Origin: CAZHJA01 sp964532865
GTDB taxonomy: Bacteria; Patescibacteriota; Microgenomatia; UBA1406; GWC2-37-13
DNA length: 7,141 nucleotides
Direction of reading: 5' to 3'
Assembly: GCA_964532865.1 (NCBI GenBank)
Contig: CAZHJA010000045.1
Span: forward strand, 1-7,141
Part shown: positions 6,203 to 7,141 of the stretch, one piece after another
Numbering within the stretch: the first letter of the stretch is position 1
How the letters are laid out: every line of letters starts with the position of its first letter
Position numbers and translations under genes: made by a program
The notes under the pieces: generated by a model
Database searches by the model: none
What the model saw: the letters and a program-made list of their open reading frames with translations, nothing else
Told to the model about the DNA's origin: nothing

Positions 6203-7135
6203 TTATTTTAGACTTTTTAGTTTTTCAGCAATATTAGAAGCTATAGAATATTCTTTAAGTTTAGGGAATTTTTCTTTTTCTTTTAATTCAATTGTATTTG
6301 TTGTAAAGAATTTTTGAATATTAGAGTTTTGAATTTTGGAAGGCGCATCCTTAGTAAAATCATGGTGAGTAATTGCCGCAAATACTTGTTTTGCTTGTTT
6401 TTTTAGAATAAGGCCTGCTGCATTAATTAATGTTTCTCCTGAAGTAGTAACGTCATCTGGCATAATTACTGTTTTTCCTTTTACATTTCCATATAAATCT
6501 AAAGATTTTACTTTATGAATAATATCTTGGTCTCTCTTTTTTTCTATAATACCTATTGAGAATTTTTGATTATTATAAAAATAATTTGCAAATTTTCTTG
6601 TTCTTTCTACTCCTCCTTGATCAGGAGACACAACTGCCACAGAAGATAAACTAATATTATTTTCTTTTAAATATTTTTTAATTTTTTCAGAAAGTATTTT
6701 AAGTGCTGTAAGATTTGTAAAAGGAATTGTAAATATTCCTTCAGTTGCTTCATCATGAAGGTCAAAAGTATAAATTTCATCAAACCCAATATTTTCAAGA
6801 AATCTTATTACAACATTTGTTGAAACACATTCTCCTTTTCTATGTTGAATATTTTGTCTAGCGTAGCCAAAATATGGAATAAAGCCAATTACTTTTTTTG
6901 CCTCGCTTCTTTTTAACGCATCACAAAAGAAAAAAAGTTCCATTAAATTAGTATCAGTTGGATTTGAAGTTGATTGAAGAATAACACATGTTTGATCTTT
7001 TACATTTTCTTCAATTCTTACTCTTACTTCTGAATTCCCAAATCTTATAATCTCACATTTTGATAGGGGAGTTTTTAATAACTTTGATACTTCTTTTGAA
7101 AGAGGCAAGTTTGAAGTTCCTGAGAATAGTTTCAT
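6203..7135 (-). CDS. prs: Ribose-phosphate pyrophosphokinase (PRPP synthetase)
   Basis: A 310-residue enzyme that makes PRPP from ribose 5-phosphate and ATP, the precursor for nucleotide, histidine and NAD synthesis or salvage. It matches class I Prs in length and layout: MKLFSGTSNLPLS start, RFGNSEVRVRIEENV (31-45), QSTSNPTDTNLMEL (54-67), IPYFGYARQ (86-94) with the downstream ATP-loop Arg99 and Glu102, DLHDEATEGIF (125-135) with catalytic His127, and VVSPDQGGVERTRKFA (168-183). The flexible loop EKKRD keeps Lys199 and Arg201, which align with the essential Lys/Arg of bacterial Prs. The PRPP-binding loop reads DDVTTSGET (227-235) where E. coli has DDMIDTGGT. The second Asp of that loop is Thr here and one Gly is Glu, an unusual version of a strongly conserved site. 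It is the first visible gene of the prs-rdgB-serS run. Only 6 nt precede the ATG in this window, so its promoter is not visible. Confidence 0.93.
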   Translation of the reverse strand: MKLFSGTSNLPLSKEVSKLLKTPLSKCEIIRFGNSEVRVRIEENVKDQTCVILQSTSNPTDTNLMELFFFCDALKRSEAKKVIGFIPYFGYARQNIQHRKGECVSTNVVIRFLENIGFDEIYTFDLHDEATEGIFTIPFTNLTALKILSEKIKKYLKENNISLSSVAVVSPDQGGVERTRKFANYFYNNQKFSIGIIEKKRDQDIIHKVKSLDLYGNVKGKTVIMPDDVTTSGETLINAAGLILKKQAKQVFAAITHHDFTKDAPSKIQNSNIQKFFTTNTIELKEKEKFPKLKEYSIASNIAEKLKSLK

Positions 7136-7141
7136 ATATTT

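Overview
This window is AT-rich (roughly 30% GC by eye in the genes, about 20% between positions 241 and 360) and uses the standard bacterial code: no gene has an in-frame TGA, and TGA appears only as a stop. The small genes, the baseplate-J-like membrane protein next to a sortase and a multi-segment penicillin-binding protein, and the lineage-specific versions of SerRS and RdgB together suggest a Candidate Phyla Radiation (Patescibacteria) genome, most likely Microgenomates-like. That placement rests on remembered family resemblance, not on a search.

Left edge (1 to about 265): a short stretch of clearly higher GC (about 40% over 1-240). It carries a small excisionase/MerR-type helix-turn-helix gene on the minus strand. 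Around 250-270 the composition drops and a plus-strand membrane-protein reading frame begins without a plausible start. This looks like a junction between unrelated sequences, either an assembly chimera or the end of an inserted element, and it leaves the next gene without its 5' end.

Plus-strand cell-envelope block (about 268-4558): a 5'-truncated, membrane-anchored baseplate-J-like protein, then a class E-like sortase 1 nt downstream, then after 27 nt a bifunctional class A penicillin-binding protein (GT51 glycosyltransferase plus transpeptidase). The sortase and PBP keep all catalytic motifs. The spacing suggests co-transcription and a role in building or decorating the cell surface.

Minus-strand nucleotide/translation block (7135 down to 4562): ribose-phosphate pyrophosphokinase (prs), RdgB/HAM1 (dITP/XTP pyrophosphatase) and seryl-tRNA synthetase (serS), in that order and separated by 29 and 9 nt, so probably one operon. 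serS is interrupted by exactly 100 N. The two flanks are in different frames across the N run, and comparison with E. coli SerRS says about 125 residues are missing, so the gap length is a placeholder. The two blocks converge with 3 nt between stop codons.

I see no RNA genes, CRISPR array, complete mobile element or convincing terminator. Apart from the left junction, this looks like ordinary chromosome; the points worth a second look are the junction, the scaffold gap, and lineage-type substitutions in RdgB and Prs.
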